A stretch of DNA of 64,000 bases, from NCBI GenBank assembly GCA_033675265.1, contig JAUJYZ010000625.1:121001-185000 (forward strand), read 5' to 3'. The notes below the pieces were generated by a model. That model searched no databases. It saw nothing but the letters and a program-made list of their open reading frames with translations, and was not told the DNA's origin. The position numbers and the translations under genes are program-made. The stretch comes from Actinostola sp. cb2023 (lineage: Eukaryota; Cnidaria; Anthozoa; Actiniaria; Actinostolidae). Positions 24,236 to 34,929 of this stretch are shown here, piece after piece. Numbering within the stretch: position 1 is the first letter of the stretch; each line of letters begins with the position of its first letter.

Positions 24236-24556
24236 GGTTTTGAGTTGTCTGTATATACTCTTATTGACACACACTTGACGTCATAAAATGTTCAAAACTC
24301 AAGTGGAATCACGAGCGTAGCGAGTCAAGTGTGTGTCAGTAAGAGTACAGACAACTCAAAAACATCTGCAATTTGTGTTTTACAATAACAAAGTAAAAAA
24401 ACATCCAAAAACAAGGAATAAGTTTGAAAGAAAAACTGTTTCAAGCGTGCGCTGGCTCCGTCTGCGAGCGATTCGTCATACAGTGTGTCTGTACTCTTAT
24501 TGACAACAGCTGAGAGCCAATCAGATTGCGAAATTATGCTCTGTTATTGTAAAATA
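24236..24556. repeat. Foldback element inside the transposon
   Basis: A palindrome (24250-24357, arms TTGAGTTGTCTGTA and ACTCTTATTGACACACACTT, tip CACGAGCGTAGCGAG) is followed by a segment ending GAGCCAATCAGATTGCGAAA and TGTTATTGTAAA. The same composite, inverted, lies at 63255-63612, so it is a family. Confidence 0.75.
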
Positions 24557-25048
24557 CAGTATTTCAGTTGCCATGCAATATGTACCTTGTACAAAGTGGT
24601 GTGGAAATTATTTTAGTGAAGTGAACTGCATACAATACAAGGTGGTTTTTGCAACATTTTTACCTAAATAAAAATTATAATCAACCCAAATGATCTGTAT
24701 ATTTATCAACTTTTCTAAATCAATAATCAATATACATCTACAATGTATATATTCAATGTATAATAATTTTCACTGTCAATATCACAAGTTCATGCAGATT
24801 AGATCTGAATTTCTTCAATCTATTTTAGATACAAACTTTTTTTTTCATATGTTTAGTTATACAAATTTATTTTACTAGTACATAATTGCAATGAAATATC
24901 AGAATTTACATAGAATAAGTGGTATCCTTATTAGTCAAGTTGTTGATTCATATGGTGGTGTATAGAATTACTGAACAATATAAGACCATTATTATTATTA
25001 TTAATTATCTCGATCTTCAAACCATACATATAGGTACATATATAATAT

Positions 25049-25050
<2 letters not shown>

Positions 25051-25081
<31 letters not shown>

Positions 25082-25175
25082 GGCGCATTTTGATTGGCTC
25101 CTGTAACTCCCGGCTCCTGTAATTTATTTGTTTATTAAAGCGCCATTTTTTATCCAACTGATTTGGTAAACACTA
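25051..25175. mobile_element. Short MITE
   Basis: TAGTATTTACCAAATCAGTG at the left and its near complement (CTGATTTGGTAAACACTA) at the right. It holds a GATTGGCTCC word. Termini within a few bases. Confidence 0.6.
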
Positions 25176-25277
25176 AAACAATAATTATTATCCCCCTCAG
25201 TGTTGGTGAGTAGCTCGGTAAATATCCACCACTACTCACCTCCACTTCAGGGAATACTGTCATGTAATTGTTCAAAA

Positions 25278-25625
25278 CAATACAATATTATTTTATTGGT
25301 ACCTTGATTAGTCTCCTACGCAGCCATCTTTAGTTCTGTCACGCAGAGCATTGCGTGACGGAACTAAAGACGGCTGCGTAGGAGACTATATACCTTGATA
25401 TAATCTATTGTATACATCGGTGTAAATCAAATAAATGTGAGAAATAATAGTAATAACAACATATATAATGAATCATAATATGCAATATATGATCCATTAT
25501 CTATGATTCATTATATAATATGTTATTATTGTATCGACTATTATTTTTCACATTTATTGGATTTACACTGATGTATACAATAGATTATATCAAGGTACCA
25601 ATAAAATAATATTATATTGTATTGT
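25278..25625. repeat. Palindromic element, split by a micro-MITE
   Basis: Arms CAATACAATATTATTTTATT and complement, centre near 25490. The left arm is interrupted at TACCTTGAT by 25309-25390; the right arm preserves the unbroken target (GGTACCTTGATATAATC, complement). Confidence 0.85.
25309..25390. mobile_element. 82-bp Mutator-like micro-MITE with 9-bp TSD
   Basis: Ends TAGTCTCCTACGCAGCC and complement, almost wholly palindromic around CACGCAGAGCATTGCGTG. The target TACCTTGAT is duplicated (25300-25308, 25391-25399). Its ends resemble those of the 653-1190 element. Confidence 0.85.
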
Positions 25626-25871
25626 AATATCTGGCATGGCCCATATGACAGGGGAATGGAAAGTTTTACAGTGGGAAACTGTGAACATGCACCCCCAGAA
25701 TGCCTGGAATGCTTATTGTTTTCTGACCAATCAAAATGTTCCATGCTCCCCAAAACATTATTCAGTTTCAATGGCTTGTGGTGAGCAGATCATGACAATC
25801 GCTTGCTTTTTGCAGATGCTAATACATTGTCCAGTAAATTTTCATGCACATTATTTTATTACTGCACTTCT

Positions 25872-27519
25872 CTAGTCTAGTATTGGATCCATAAAATTAG
25901 AGAGCATACAGCAAACAGTCCATAACTGGTTAACTATGCCTAACATACTGACTGGAATTCTCCTGGAAAAAATGAGAAATCTTCTGACCTTGCCTATTGC
26001 TCTCTCAATGTGGATCCTATGCTGGGCTACTGTCTGGGTGGTAATCACGTCATTCTCATTGAAGACTGTTTGGTGTCCAAGAAATGGTGGAATATTCAAT
26101 GTTAGTCTAGGTCTTCTTTGGCAAGGTCTTCACTAATGTCAAACCCTTTGTCTGCCATGATACTGTCCCCAGGTAAAACCTCTCCAACATTGATCTTGCT
26201 CTTTAAGAGTTTTAGGAAACCACTTCTCACTACAATTTCTTTATCAGAGATCAAGCCAGTGTATAGCTGAGAGACAAACATAATCCCTCCCTTGGCATCA
26301 ACTCCTACTAAGCACTTTACAGTATTTGTAGATTTGTAATTGGAGTAGCTCTGAGACTGCCTGACCAGGGATGATGGACACTCAATTTTTAATTCAGTGC
26401 AGTCTATTATGATAACATTCACAGGATATTTTAGCTTGAAGTTTGGTGGCATTTGTTTGATGATTATATCACGATGTGGCCATATCTTTAGCTTGCCAAA
26501 GAAAATGTAGAGGTAGTTTATCCATGTGTTAAAAATGTTAGATACCCTCCCCTTGGAAATACCAAATCTGATCACCAAATCTAAATTAGTTAGGCCAAGT
26601 TTTAGCTTCATTAACACCAGCAAGAATTCATCCTCTACAGGTAGTTTACGATCCCTGGATTTCACAGCTAACAAGTCATTTTCCTCGTCAGAATCACTGG
26701 ACGACTGGTCACTGCAGTCTGAGTCGAACAGCACCGAAGTGTCTATTCTGCAATCATTATTTGCTGTTATCGTATCGCAATATATTATGTTTCCTCTATC
26801 TAAACCTGGAAGAACAAACTGCAGGACCTGCATGAATCGTTCATGTGATTTAAATCCAGTATAATGGCTGATGAAATCAGCTTTTTTCCTGGAGTGTCAG
26901 CCATATTCATCAGAGTCTCGAGCGAAAATCTGTGCGAACACGGTAGTTCGATATCTGCTTGTGTTAATTCCCCTCGATACAAAATCCTCCTGTGCAGTTT
27001 CCTCCCAAAATCCCTCGCCTTCAGAAGCTGTCTCAGTTTCCTCGGCTAATGCTTGTTCCCTTTCCTCCTCCAATCTTCTCTTTTTCTCTATGAAAGGTCT
27101 AGGGACAACCTGTTTTGACCAGGCGAACACTGAAGGGATGGCATCCACATGCAGTCGTCGCTTCGAACTGAATTCATTGACAAAATCGCTGTCAACAAAA
27201 TGCGCGGAACAAACTTTTGTATGTTCACTGACTTCAAATTCGTCCTTTGGATCGTCCCGTCTTATTATTTTGGCCCAAATCTGTATAGGATAAAGCAAAG
27301 AGAAAGTTGTTGACAATTTTTATCGCAAGTTTCGGGTTGAACAAAATTTCGACCTCACCCACACTTGTCTTCAATCCACTCATGAAAGTCCAGTTATTCA
27401 CTCAAAAAACCTTATTCACTTACCTTCCTTAGCTTGAGATCGTCCGGAAATTTATGAAAAGATAGTCCAGGATATGTAGAATTGTTAGAACAGTATTTAA
27501 CACAACAACAATGAACCAT
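25872..27519 (-). pseudogene. THAP-domain DDE transposase (IS5/HARBI-like catalytic core)
   Basis: Exon 1 is 27424-27519 (MVHCCCVKYCSNN to LKLRK), donor AAG/GTAAGTG. Exon 2 begins at 27280 after TATACAG. Joined, they form a C2CH THAP finger (CVKYC then VCSAH, with the conserved W of KIWAKI), a DNA-binding module. After an acidic linker comes the DDE_Tnp_4-like core: IIIDCTELKIE (first D), SNYKSTNTVKCLVGV, GDSIMADKGFDI (second D) and HIERAIGKVRRF (E). Three single-base frame breaks are visible: about 26970 (G run), 26885 (A6 run) and 26105. It would bind and cut the transposon ends. It lies at the right terminus, 142 bases from the end, converging on the nuclease gene. Confidence 0.92.
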
Positions 27520-27954
27520 GCTTATAGTTTCATTCAGCAAAGCAAAGCTACTCAAGCTTGAGCTTTTGGCGGGAATCGATCGTTTTGGCGCGAATTCGCG
27601 CGTTTGTTTACCCAATACAAGTGACGTGACCCACCGGAAGTAAATAAGGCTGACTCGGTCTATTGCAAAAATTCTGGCCGCTACGAAGTATCAATATATC
27701 AATATATCAGGTGCATTATGGGTAATTAAATAATCGAAAATTCCCATTAAAGCGGTTTGACGCCAGCAAAGTTGGTAGAAATATTTAGTATAATGTTTAT
27801 TTTAGTCTTACGTTTGTTGTTTGTAAATTTTGCTTCATTTAATAGTATTAGTGATGCACCCGATATATTGATATATTGATATACCGTGGCGGCCAGAATT
27901 TTTGCAAATGACTGTAATATTATATATATAGGCAGAATTCAAGTAGTGATTGGA

Positions 27955-29140
27955 ACGCCAACAACCTTGCCACTAGCGAGTAGGATCTTTAGATACCAGA
28001 CGCAGATGTCATAAAGGATAACTAGTTGAGGATAAATCGTGTAGACATCAAGCGAACTACTTGCTGGTCCAATAACTTTATTAAACGTTTCGGCCTGTTT
28101 GGCCTTCTTCAGTAATATAATGTATTTACAACACTTGGTGACTACTAAATGAAAATCTATAAGTATTTATAGTAATGATAGAATAAAAGGACAATAGATT
28201 AAGAATAAATTAAAAATGAAAACGTGGAAAGAATGAATGGATATAATGAACTATTGATAAGAAAGCTAAAAATGTTAAAAATACCTAAGGTCTATTATAT
28301 CTAATTCGCTTAGTGGCATTAAATTCCTGCCTCTTATTCAACCCATGGGGTGCTAGTGTACACAATTGCGCACTCCAAAAAGCCTCTCTAGTTAAAAGTA
28401 TTTTGTCGATGTTATCCAAAGCACTAATTTGTTCAATGGCAATGAAGACAAAGTCGGCGAGGGAATGGTTGCTCGCATTAAAATGTATGGCAACGCATGT
28501 TTTTTTGTTTGTCTTCATTGCTGATTTGTGGTTTCTGAATCTGACCTTGAATTCATTACTGGTAGACCCGATGTACTGTAAAGAACATTTCTTGCATGTA
28601 ATGAGGTAAATAATATTTTTCGAGGTGCAAGATAGGTGTTCTTTAATACAGTAAGATTTACCAGTAGAAGAGCTAGAAAATCTAGGAGATTCAGTGGTAA
28701 AATTATTACATAGATCACACTTTCTGGAACAACAAAAAAGCCCTTTCCGGATGGCCTATCAGACGCAATCGCTGTTCCAGAAGAAGTGGGTTTAGATAAT
28801 ATCTCCTTAAGATTTCTAGGTCTTCTAAAGGCTGGTATAATGGATTCACTAGGAAATAAATCGGTCAAGGTGGGACAATTGTGCAAAATAGGTTAATTCT
28901 CCCTGATAAGCTTGCCTATGCTTGGGACCCTGGGGTTAAAATCTGTGACAAGTGGATAAATCATGCGTTTAGACTTCGAAGTAGTAGATAAAAAAGTATC
29001 TCTAGGCTTAGATCTAACTTTATTAAATTCAGCCTTGACTGTAATTGATTTATAGCCTCTACGAGTCAAGTATGTTTGATATTCCGCGCTTCTTTTGTCG
29101 TATAATTCTAACGTGGCACAATTCCTTATAATTATAGTGG
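27955..29140 (-). pseudogene. Penelope-like element fragment, family 3 (C-terminal half)
   Basis: Minus strand. It reads KRSAEYQTYLTRRGYKS at about 29095, then FRRPRNLKEILSKPT (28.8 kb), a cysteine-bearing segment in other frames, and the GIY-YIG C-terminus IHFNASNHSLADFVF with IEQI and REAFWSAQL, ending in LNKRQEFNA. At least two frameshifts (about 28515 and 28890). A terminal repeat follows with TTAAACGTTTCGGCC and GGCCTTCTTCAG (28081-28112). The reverse transcriptase core is absent. Confidence 0.85.
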
Positions 29141-29189
29141 CAACCCCATAGGGAATTGCTTATATATATATATATAAGTAGCAAAAGGA

Positions 29190-29615
29190 TTCAGTACGTA
29201 GAAGAGGCAGGCAACCTCTGATTGTCCAACAAGTTTAATTTAAACGTTTCGGCCCTTCGGCCTTCTTCAGTAAAAAAGTAAAAATATAAAATGGTAAAAC
29301 ATGGTCCTACAATGAGGTTATGTAATCTAAGCTGAATTGAAAGAGATAATAGTACTATACAATGTACTAAGCAGAAATAAGTTATTTATGAACTATAATG
29401 TATTCTAAATTCCTGTCTTTTATTAAGGCCATAAGGGCGTAACGTGTGCAGTTGCGCAGCCCAATAGGCTTCTCTAGTTAAGAGTTTTTTGTCTACATTA
29501 AAAGTGGAGTTAATTTGCTCTATACATATAAATTGAAAGTCATTTAAGTTATGCGCACTACTATTATAATGAATAGCGACTTCGCAGGTCTTTTTGTTTG
29601 TAAGCATAGCTGATT
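29190..29615 (-). pseudogene. Penelope-like element fragment, family 3 (GIY-YIG tail)
   Basis: The minus-strand frame 29386-29607 reads KKTCEVAIHYNSSAHNL, IEQINS, LLTREAYWAAQL and LNKRQEFR, a homologue of the 28285-28518 tail with many substitutions. The terminal repeat motif (CTGAAGAAGGCCGAAGGGCC, then GAAACG) is at 29240-29270. Everything upstream is lost; a TA MITE remnant adjoins at 29622. Confidence 0.82.
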
Positions 29616-29621
29616 TTTGAT

Positions 29622-29807
29622 AACATCAGCAAAGTTGGTAGAAATATTTAGTATAATGTTTATTTTAGTCTTACGCTTGTTGTTTGTAAATTTTGCTTCA
29701 TTTAATAAGTTAGGAAACTCAAAATAGTATTATTGAATTACCCATAATGCACCCGATATATTGATATATTGATATATCGTGGCGGCCAGAATGTTTGCAA
29801 ATGGCTG
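29622..29807. mobile_element. TA MITE, right half only
   Basis: Matches the inner and right part of the CAGTCATTTGC MITE, ending GCAAATGGCTG then TA. The left half is missing. A more distant piece of the same family fills 29812-29965. Confidence 0.75.
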
Positions 29808-29967
29808 TAAATCAAAAGTATATCAGTAATTTAGTATAAAGTATATCAGTATAATGTAATTTAGTCTCTAGTTTGTTGTTTGTAAGTCTCTGCTGCATAT
29901 TTTGTGGAAAAACAGTAAATAGTATTACCCATAATGCACCCGATATATGGATATACTGATATTAATA

Positions 29968-30241
29968 CAGTCATTTGCAAAAATTCTGGCCGCTACGAAA
30001 TATCAATATATCGGGTGCATTATGGGTAATTAAATAATCGAAAATTCCCCTTAAAGCGGGTTAACGCTAGCAAAGTTGGTAGAAATATTTAGTATAATGT
30101 TTATTTTAGTCTTACGTTTGTATCAGTTGCTTCATTTAATAAGTTAGGAAACTCAAAATAGTATTATTTAATTACCCATAATGCACCCGATATATTGATA
30201 TATTGATATATCGTGGCGGCCAGAATTTTTACAAATGACTG
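29968..30241. mobile_element. TA-flanked MITE, complete
   Basis: CAGTCATTTGCAAAAATTCT to its complement (one change: TTTTTACAAATGACTG), TA on both sides. Arms continue through CAATATATCGGGTGCATTAT. 274 bases, no gene. Confidence 0.88.
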
Positions 30242-30295
30242 TACTTGGTTTACATAATTTTTGCAATTGTCGCATCCGTATATTATATATATATA

Positions 30296-30336
30296 CAGGT
30301 AGAGAAAAGTGGAACATTTCTGAATTGTCACGTCCG
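30296..30336 (+). repeat. 41-bp interspersed repeat, copy 1
   Basis: CAGGTAGAGAAAAGTGG start and CACGTCCG end, set in a TA run. Three other copies at 31516, 34564 and 34886, all in the same orientation. A 14-base end piece lies just before it at 30265-30278. Confidence 0.85.
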
Positions 30337-30341
30337 TATAT

Positions 30342-31077
30342 TATGTATGTTTACGACTCGATTCAAACAACCACGCTCTTTCGTAACGTAAGAATGCCTC
30401 TTTACTTTCACAGGTTTCGCAACGTGTACAACAGGTTATGTCGGTCATGTCGAAATGACTCGACTGCTACATATTACATTACAAATCTTTCAGTTCTACG
30501 GATTGCTTGGTTCTTTAGATACGCTACAAAACAATTTACATGGTTTTAACTCAACGATTTACGCTGTTTTTAACGGTTATTTTATCATACTTACCAAGCC
30601 GCTCACTCGCCTACGCTGTCAACATGCGAGCGAGGGCTTGGCAGCAGATCACGTGTTCAGTCTCGCTTTCGTGCACGGTCGTTCCGTACCCGTAGCAATG
30701 TACTATATATATTATGAGCGGCCGACGGCTCGAGTTTGTAAATCCCATACAGATCGGACGCGAATATTGTATATTACTTATCGAATCCAACGATGTATAA
30801 GTGGATGTTTTACTATAATTTTGATGATAGGAAACAGTTTGGCCGAGAAAATCCAAGTTAAAGTTGAAAGCTAATCAGGACGAATCTCTTGCCGATTTAC
30901 AGATGTCTGCTACGCTTATGATTTCTGTTGTATTTCCCTCATTAATTATTCATCAATTCGATAAATATGTTTACAATAACTTACAAATTTCTCGCGCGCT
31001 GATTAGTTAATTTTCATCATCAATACTGAGAGGACAAACAGATAAAAACAAAATTGCGGGTACAAAGCTGAAGATCG
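30342..31077. other. No convincing gene
   Basis: Open frames here lack motifs. A GCGCGCTGATTAG word (31000) resembles the CCAAT-type words in MITE ends. Confidence 0.4.
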
Positions 31078-31285
31078 ATGGATCGAGAACAATTTCATCA
31101 ATGGACGAATTTCCTTCGATCGTTCCAAGTTGAATTTCTTGAGAAAATTTCAGATGAAAAACTATGCTTGTCTCTGGAGGAAGTTGAGTCCGAACAGAAA
31201 CTAAATGATAGCGTTCGCTTTGCGACACTAAATGACTACGAACTGCACGAAATAGTCAAGAAATTCGTAAGAGAAATACAAGATG
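31078..31285 (+). CDS. Possible first exon, recombinase-like N-terminus
   Basis: ATG 31078 opens a 69-residue frame (MDREQFHQWTNFLRSF) ending at a plausible donor, AAGATG/GTGTGT. Near its end it reads RFATLNDYELHEI, which resembles RFANLSETELQKIL in the Crypton gene at 59.1 kb. No continuation exon is visible downstream before the foldback at 31.35 kb. It may be an orphan exon of a Crypton-type recombinase or a chance frame. Confidence 0.35.
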
Positions 31286-31345
31286 GTGTGTAAACATGTT
31301 TGAATAACTTTTGTTATTGTAAAAAAAAAATTTACATCAATTTTT

Positions 31346-31491
31346 TATGCGTCTGTCCTCTTATTGACGATAAATTTCGTCATAACATTGTCAAAGTAGT
31401 ATGCGTACTCGGCTGTCGCCTCGTGGATCCACACTACTTTGACAATGTTATGACGAAATTTATCGTCAATAAGAGGACAGACGCATAAAAA
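31346..31491. repeat. Foldback palindrome
   Basis: TTATGCGTCTGTCCTCTTAT and complement with arms of about 65 bases. The tip CTCGGCTGTCGCCTCG is CpG-rich. The flanks (TGTTATTGTAAA, TTTGTTAAA) match the ends of the 24.2 and 63.3 kb foldback family. Confidence 0.85.
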
Positions 31492-31515
31492 AGTGATGTC
31501 AATTTGTTAAATATA

Positions 31516-31556
31516 CAGGTAGAGAAAAGTGGAAAATTTCTGAATTGTCGCGTCCG
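31516..31556 (+). repeat. 41-bp interspersed repeat, copy 2
   Basis: CAGGTAGAGAAAAGTGG to GTCGCGTCCG. The surrounding bases are inverted to each other (TTGTTAAATATA and TATATTTAACAA), as if it had entered the TA centre of a small palindrome. Confidence 0.85.
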
Positions 31557-32186
31557 TATATTTAACAATTAGACAGCGAGTCCGAGTTGGTTATGAGTTG
31601 AGTTGAGTTGACTATCTTAGCTCATAGCCCACGAGGGCGAGTTTACTCGGCGGGGTTGCCTGTGGCAGACGCCGAGTTTTAAAATGGGCTTTCTTTTTCT
31701 TCGTCCGTCACAAAATGGCAAGTCGTCATGACAACGCATGCGCTCAAACGTATATCGCAGGCTCATACCAGACGTGCACGTTTGACTCATTCGATTCGAT
31801 GAGAATCTTCCTCTTTCGGACGAAGCTCATGACAGACTGAAGTCATTTTGTCGAGTAACTGATCGCTTGCTGGTAGACACTCTCGGAGAATGATCACGTA
31901 TTTTCTACAAGAAACTCAACAAAGCCAATAAGCCGACCCGCACTGCGAAAGTAATCGTAACGAGACGTTGTCTAGACATCACTCACAACATTATAACACC
32001 CGCCGAGAAAACGCTCTCAGAGCGTCTTGTTCTTGTTTAATTTGCATAGGTAAGAAGAATAAGAATGATATGCTAGTCATAAGTACACATTTGGCTGAAC
32101 TAATCGAGCTGTTTTATAGTTTTACCATCAACAAATTAAATGGAAAACTAAACCAGAAAAGTTGGTTCTTTTGTTGAAAAACTTTC
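31557..32186. other. No recognised feature
   Basis: Mixed composition, with short TTGAG repeats at about 31600. No motif-bearing frame. Confidence 0.4.
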
Positions 32187-32190
32187 TTAA

Positions 32191-34117
32191 AGTGCTACTA
32201 TGATGAAATTCGTACCGTTGGTAAATCAATTATTTATTCGTAAACTAGTCATTTCAGCTCCAAGATAGCAGTTTTAGTTGTTTTTAAGTCGATATAAGAA
32301 TAAAGGAGTGAAATATTGGACTCTCAAAACAGGCAAAAATACGTCCGCCATTACAAAATCGTGTTCCTACGAACAATAGACTGTGACGTCAGTTTCTCAA
32401 TGTGAACGCGTCGCTTCACGGCTTTCTGCACTGTATTTTTAGTTTAATTATGATTAAAACATTTGAACAAGAAACAGTGTCTTGAATCAAGGGCGCTAGG
32501 ACAAAGACGTTGTGTGTATAAGCTATGAGTTGTACTTATCTCTGTTGTCTGAATTCTGAAGTATCATTGACCTTTCTGGCCTCTGTTGTCCCCTACTCGG
32601 TTGCCAGTAAGTCGATTCCTGGCCAACGAACGTTTCGATTTGAATATGTGTATGTTCCGCCAGTTCATTGACCTTTCGATTTGAAAATAAGTTCCAGTCC
32701 GCACTCTGCCAAACGTACAGTTAGTTATCAGTGTAAGCTAATAAGTTAATCAAATTCGCCCTAGCATCACTAGAAGAGGAGGGGGTAGGCAAACAGAGAC
32801 TTATCTATTGTCCTCTCGTCTGCTGCTATAATTGAATTATTTTGACAGGTACGGGGGCAGGCGACGACAGACTTGACTTAACTTACCCGACTAACGCTCT
32901 TAACGAGGGCACCCTTGAGCGGGTCAAATTCGACGTTTTACAAGTGTAACTGATAAACGGGGTCAGGTGATGACAGGCGCCAGTAGCAACGGATTATCTT
33001 CACTATAAATGTACCAATTTTATATAGACTAGTAGACTGTATTTTAGAAACACTACTAGTCACTGAAACATTAATCAGTGGAGTGTCTTGTCATGTCTTG
33101 GAGTGGGAGTCTCTCTGGAAGGTAAATATCAGTTTTGCCGTTAATTTGATTTTCAATTTTTTTTTTTCGTGTGTTATATAGGTTAAAGTTTTCTTTCAAA
33201 TCTATTATTTGAATAGGCCAATACATTCTCGCAAGCAGTTTATAGTGAAGATAATCCGTTGTGCGCGCTACTTGAACACTGCTTCAACTGAACTGATATC
33301 CTGCCGGGCAGCAGGCTAGCAGTAGGGCAGTCACGCCCCGTTTATCAGTTAAAACGTCGAATTTGACCCGCTCATGGGTGCCCTCGGTAAGAGCGTTAGT
33401 CGGGTAAGTTAAGTCAAGTCTGTCGTCGCCTGCCCCCGTACCTGTCAAAATAATTCAATTATAGCAGCAGACGAGAGGACAATAGATAAGTCTCTGTTTG
33501 CCTACCCCCTCCTCTTCTAGTGATGCTAGGGCGAATTTGATTAACTTATTAGCTTACACTGATAACTAACTATACGTTTGGCAGAGTGCGGACTGGAACT
33601 TAATTTCAAATCGAAAGGTCAGTGAAACGTCCGAATAAGAAACGACAACATATAGCGGACTGGAACATATATATTCAAATCGAAACGTTCGTTGGCCAGG
33701 AATCAGTCGACTTACTGGCAACCGAGTAGGGGACAACAGAGGCCAGAAAGGTCAATGATACTTCAGAATTCAGACAACAGATAAGTACAACTCATAGCTT
33801 ATACACACAACGTCTTTATCCTAGCGCCCTTGCTTGAATCGCCAAAAACTCGCAGTGTTGATGCGTGTAAATTAGCCATGTGACGAATTTGCGAAGAACG
33901 ATGTTGAGAAACTGACGTCACTTCTATTGTACAATTAGTCACCGGCCAGGAACCAGTTTGAATAATGGCGGGCTTGAAATTTGTACAAAATGTGTACATT
34001 TTGTGGGAGTTATTTTTATCGTAACGAAAAACGGTTTGGATAATGTTAATAAACATACTACCAGGATACTAAAAATGCAAAAACATCAACTTCGCAAAAT
34101 GTCATCATAGTAGCACT
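32191..34117. mobile_element. TTAA-flanked element with about 0.8-kb inverted arms
   Basis: Ends AGTGCTACTATGATGA and complement, bordered by TTAA (32187-32190, 34118-34121). From about 32340 to 33010 the sequence reappears inverted at 33240-33975 with few changes (for example GGTACGGGGGCAGGCGACGA, and TTGGCCAGGAA). The centre, 33010-33240, is unique. No transposase frame. A giant foldback-like relative of the AGTGCC TTAA MITEs, judging by its first five bases. Confidence 0.85.
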
Positions 34118-34178
34118 TTAAATCAAATATCAAATGAACAAAACACGAGTCAAGAGTGGTGTAGCCTTCGTTTATTAC

Positions 34179-34421
34179 CTTTATCACTATCAGTACTCTC
34201 CCTTTCACTTTGTCTTCGCTAAAGTTGAAAAATGAACAATTTTCCTGAACTTTGACGATCGTATCTCGCTCAGTTTCTGCAGTGTCATCCAAAGAAAACT
34301 TGCTTGAATTGTTAATGAGATGTCTATATTTATGTGCTTTTTCCATTTCTTGTTCTTGAGATTTGTTTCTCGGTCTATTTTTATTTTTAGCGAGAAAACA
34401 ACGATCGGGTTTGTCCGCCAT
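34179..34421 (-). CDS. Doubtful first exon
   Basis: AAGATGGCGGACAAACC is a good start context and ATAAAG/GTAATA a possible donor. The frame (MADKPDRCFLAKNKNRP) is lysine-rich without a recognised domain. No other exon found. Confidence 0.2.
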
Positions 34422-34563
34422 CTTGCTTCATCTTTCACGGCCAATGGTTACCATGGTGATTCGCTACTAGGGGACTATCACTATTAGACCCCTAGTAGCG
34501 TAGCCAATCAGATTGCAGGATATGTGATAGACCACTAGTTTGCTTATACTAAATATATATATA

Positions 34564-34604
34564 CAGGTAGAGAAAAGTGGAAAATTTCTGAATTGTCGCG
34601 TCCG
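34564..34604 (+). repeat. 41-bp interspersed repeat, copy 3
   Basis: Identical to copy 2 over 41 bases, set between TATATATATA and TATATCATA. Confidence 0.85.
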
Positions 34605-34885
34605 TATATCATATTTATTATATAGACACAAGTGTTTTACTGGAAAATATCTCACTCGTTAAATTCGTAGGAAACTACATCCGGGACCCGAGTGGCGTAT
34701 TTTCCATATCCTCACTAGTGAGGATATCGATGACGTCGGGCTCAGTACTTTTAGTAAAAAAATGTATTTTTTCGTCAATTGTTTTTGGTCGCTGCGCTCG
34801 CTGCGCTCGTTCGTAAAATATTGTTTTTGCCACTCGAAAATAAAATTCATATCTTCGCGCCGCCGTGTAATATCCTCTATATATA

Positions 34886-34926
34886 CAGGTAGAGAAAAGT
34901 GGAAAATTTCTGAATTGTCGCATCCG
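34886..34926 (+). repeat. 41-bp interspersed repeat, copy 4
   Basis: One change from copy 2 (GCATCCG for GCGTCCG), flanked by TATATATA and TATATTATAT. Confidence 0.85.
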
Positions 34927-34929
34927 TAT

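Larger units (their letters stand above)
22077..27661. mobile_element. 5.6-kb DNA transposon encoding THAP/DDE transposase and SWIM-YqaJ nuclease
   Basis: Ends AGACCGAGTCAGCC and its exact complement, flanked by AT on both sides (22075-22076, 27662-27663). About 20-40 bases in, both ends share a second inverted block (GTCACGTGACTTGAATTGGG versus GTCACGTCACTTGTATTGGG), so the TIR continues with a gap. The two genes converge: nuclease from the left on plus, transposase from the right on minus. The 2-bp AT duplication, IS5-like DDE core and accompanying YqaJ gene fit the ISL2EU superfamily as I remember it from Repbase. Both genes carry small frame breaks. Palindromes and MITEs have inserted in the middle (24.2-25.6 kb). 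Confidence 0.9.
22069..27914. mobile_element. TA-flanked MITE split by the 5.6-kb transposon
   Basis: CAGTCA (22069-22074, preceded by TA) is the first six bases of the MITE whose remainder (TGCAAAAATTCTGGCC to CAAATGACTG, then TA) lies at 27664-27914. Other complete copies show CAGTCATTTGCAAAAATTCT uninterrupted. The MITE was therefore present before the THAP/YqaJ transposon arrived. Confidence 0.85.

Noticed and set aside
28081..28112. Functional hammerhead at the family 3 PLE end
   Set aside because: The core is like a hammerhead, but there is one extra base before stem II and I could not find a matching stem I.
30455..30874. 139-residue plus-strand frame
   Set aside because: No motif and unusual composition; overlaps noncoding TA-rich repeats.
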